A stretch of DNA of 47,185 bases from Promethearchaeota archaeon Loki_b31 (GTDB lineage: Archaea; Asgardarchaeota; Lokiarchaeia; Sigyniarchaeales; SOKP01). The stretch spans positions 1 through 47,185 of the forward strand of contig NJBI01000026.1 in the NCBI GenBank assembly GCA_005222975.1, in the 5' to 3' direction. Positions 46,276 through 47,185 of the stretch are shown here, piece by piece. Under the pieces are notes generated by a model. The model was not told where the DNA came from. It saw only the letters and a program-made list of their open reading frames with translations, and ran no database searches. How positions within the stretch are numbered: position 1 is the stretch's first letter; each line of letters opens with the position of its first letter. The position numbers and the translations under genes were made by a program.

Positions 46276-46421
46276 TATAAACTACCTTTCTTTTAATTTA
46301 ATTAATTTGTATTTATGGATTTGTTAATTGAATGTACATTAAAAATATTAATTTAATATTTTATAAATTAATCTAATTAGGCTTTAGCCTTTAAACTTGG
46401 AGTCTGAAAAAAGTACAATTT

Positions 46422-46550
46422 TTAAGGTGTATTTTTTTTTACAAAAAATTTCTTAGAGGTGCGACACCTCGGACATTTATAGTCTTCCCCAACTTTTTCA
46501 AACGGAATCTCCTGTTCTTCGTCTATATATACGTAATTACATCTTTTACA
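46422..46550 (-). pseudogene. Second rubredoxin-like frame without a usual start (probable frameshift)
   Basis: The frame reads CKRCNYVYIDEEQE then KVGEDYKCPRCRTSKKFF, a rubredoxin with both CxxC pairs, ending TAA (46422). No ATG, GTG or TTG is in frame upstream. A nearby ATG at 46578 in another frame reads MVENYDYTQM then TAA exactly where the rubredoxin starts, as if one base was lost near 46549-46551. So either a broken gene, a sequencing indel, or an unusual start (ATA at about 46580). Confidence 0.7.
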
Positions 46551-46582
46551 TCTGTGTATAGTCGTAATTTTCCACCATATTT

Positions 46583-47185
46583 TTAATTCTTATTAAATCC
46601 TTCTTTTGAGTGCTTACAATTTGGACATTTCCATTCTTCTGGTAAATCTTTGAAAAGTACTTCCATCTTTGTTTCATCATACTCAGCACCACAATTAGAA
46701 CACTTATAAAGATATAATTCAAGAATTTCCATAAGTTCTTGCCTTGTAACATCTTGTTCCATTTTTTTGTAAACAAACGACATAGCTTTGTTGTCTCCAA
46801 AAAGGATGGCTCCTTTTAGTTTATTATCTTTCAAGATTAACTTTTGATAACAACAATCGTCTTTGTCTGCTCTTTTTAAGATATCCCAACCCCCACCCTC
46901 TTCTTTTGAGGGATCGAAAATTCCTATTGAAGTTAATTCCACACCCACTATTTTTAACGTATTTTTTGGAGTGGTTCCCTTGTATTCAATCTTTTTTAAG
47001 CCTAAAGCAGAAGCCGCAACTATTTTTGACTATTCCATGCAGGCGGGGATAATTCCCCATGTTTGATTTTTATATTCTATACAATCACCAACGGCATATA
47101 TATCCTTTTGGCTTGTTTCTAAGAGTTCATTAACAATAATTCCTCTATTTGTGTCTATTTTTGCTTCCTTAGCTAAACCTATAGT
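46583..47185 (-). CDS. NAD(P)H:rubredoxin oxidoreductase with C-terminal rubredoxin (5' part missing, in-frame TAG)
   Basis: This is the C-terminal two fifths of an FAD/NAD(P)-linked oxidoreductase of the rubredoxin/nitrite reductase type; the gene continues off the right edge. [11 protein letters not shown] is the FAD-binding motif near the end of such enzymes, then GIIPACME; a TAG (47030-47032) falls where the family has Gln (MEQ/LEQ), then [10 protein letters not shown] continues normally. After a linker and helix, a rubredoxin follows: [12 protein letters not shown] and [13 protein letters not shown] at 46948 is only internal. Together with the flavodiiron protein and rubredoxins it makes an O2-scavenging chain. 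TAA stop. Confidence 0.8.
47030..47032 (-). other. In-frame TAG at a conserved Gln site in the oxidoreductase gene
   Basis: The frame is fully coding on both sides, at the point where relatives have Gln after (L/M)E; one C to T change in CAG would give TAG. Confidence 0.8.

Noticed and set aside
46546..46800. Minus-strand 84-aa ORF overlapping the rubredoxin oxidoreductase
   Set aside because: It is an overlapping frame; the real frame is 46583-47185 with clear FAD and rubredoxin motifs.
1..47185. Wholesale reassignment of TAG as sense
   Set aside because: TAG ends at least seven reading frames here, and for the GPH symporter readthrough would run about 60 codons into antisense of another gene. 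Only a mixed or context-dependent role remains possible.
1..47185. CRISPR arrays, insertion sequences and tRNA genes
   Set aside because: No regularly spaced repeats with unique spacers, transposase genes or T-loop sequences were found by reading through both strands.

Overview
The window is AT-rich archaeal DNA. The evidence is a set of archaeal-type genes: the corrinoid iron-sulfur subunit of acetyl-CoA decarbonylase/synthase, the ADP-forming acyl-CoA synthetase alpha chain, an IscS with Asp in place of the PLP lysine (a form known from Archaeoglobus), a ubiquitin-like/ThiS-fold protein, desulfoferrodoxin, rubrerythrin, and TATA-like promoters with short leaders. The long orphan helical proteins, a TPR protein with an alpha-SNAP-like look, coiled coils and a ubiquitin-like protein would fit an anaerobic Asgard (Lokiarchaeia-like) archaeon. 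That placement is inference; no rRNA or marker gene is present.

Left part (1-8544): a co-oriented accessory module richer in CG dinucleotides than the rest. It holds the end of an unknown gene, a HerA/FtsK-type ATPase split by one in-frame TAG, and a giant protein of about 1,840-1,990 residues. The giant has an acidic repeat-rich N-terminus, three long helical repeats, three HTH-bearing repeats and a possible PD-(D/E)XK-like C-terminus. ATPase plus giant possible nuclease is the best candidate here for an undescribed system (defence or mobile-element function).

Middle (8.6-34 kb): a PIN-TPR protein, MobB, two large orphan proteins (615 and 1,203 aa), a HypE-like AIR synthase, membrane proteins, acyl-CoA synthetase alpha chain, an MFS transporter, CdhE, a HAD phosphatase, the TPR protein, the ubiquitin-like protein, RNase Z with a coiled-coil partner, and an ABC exporter pair (MacB/LolCDE type). 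Two intergenic stretches (about 22.3 kb and 33.8 kb) look like structured RNAs; the first also carries two tandem mini-ORFs.

Right part (34-47 kb): a corrinoid methyltransferase protein, then a sulfur-transfer/Fe-S cluster (TusA, PLP-lysine-less IscS, IscU fused to a thioredoxin-reductase-like segment, a broken rhodanese). Next come oxygen-defence genes (rubrerythrin, desulfoferrodoxin), an ion transporter, two HAD phosphatases, a GPH sugar symporter, and a redox cluster: an acyl-CoA dehydrogenase with a C-terminal rubredoxin, a flavodiiron protein, two small rubredoxins and an NAD(P)H:rubredoxin oxidoreductase with its own rubredoxin domain. Together the last group could carry electrons NAD(P)H or acyl-CoA -> rubredoxin -> flavodiiron protein -> O2.

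Two otherwise intact genes (ATPase and rubredoxin oxidoreductase) are each interrupted by one in-frame TAG, while seven other reading frames end in TAG. No tRNA, rRNA, CRISPR array or insertion sequence was recognised.
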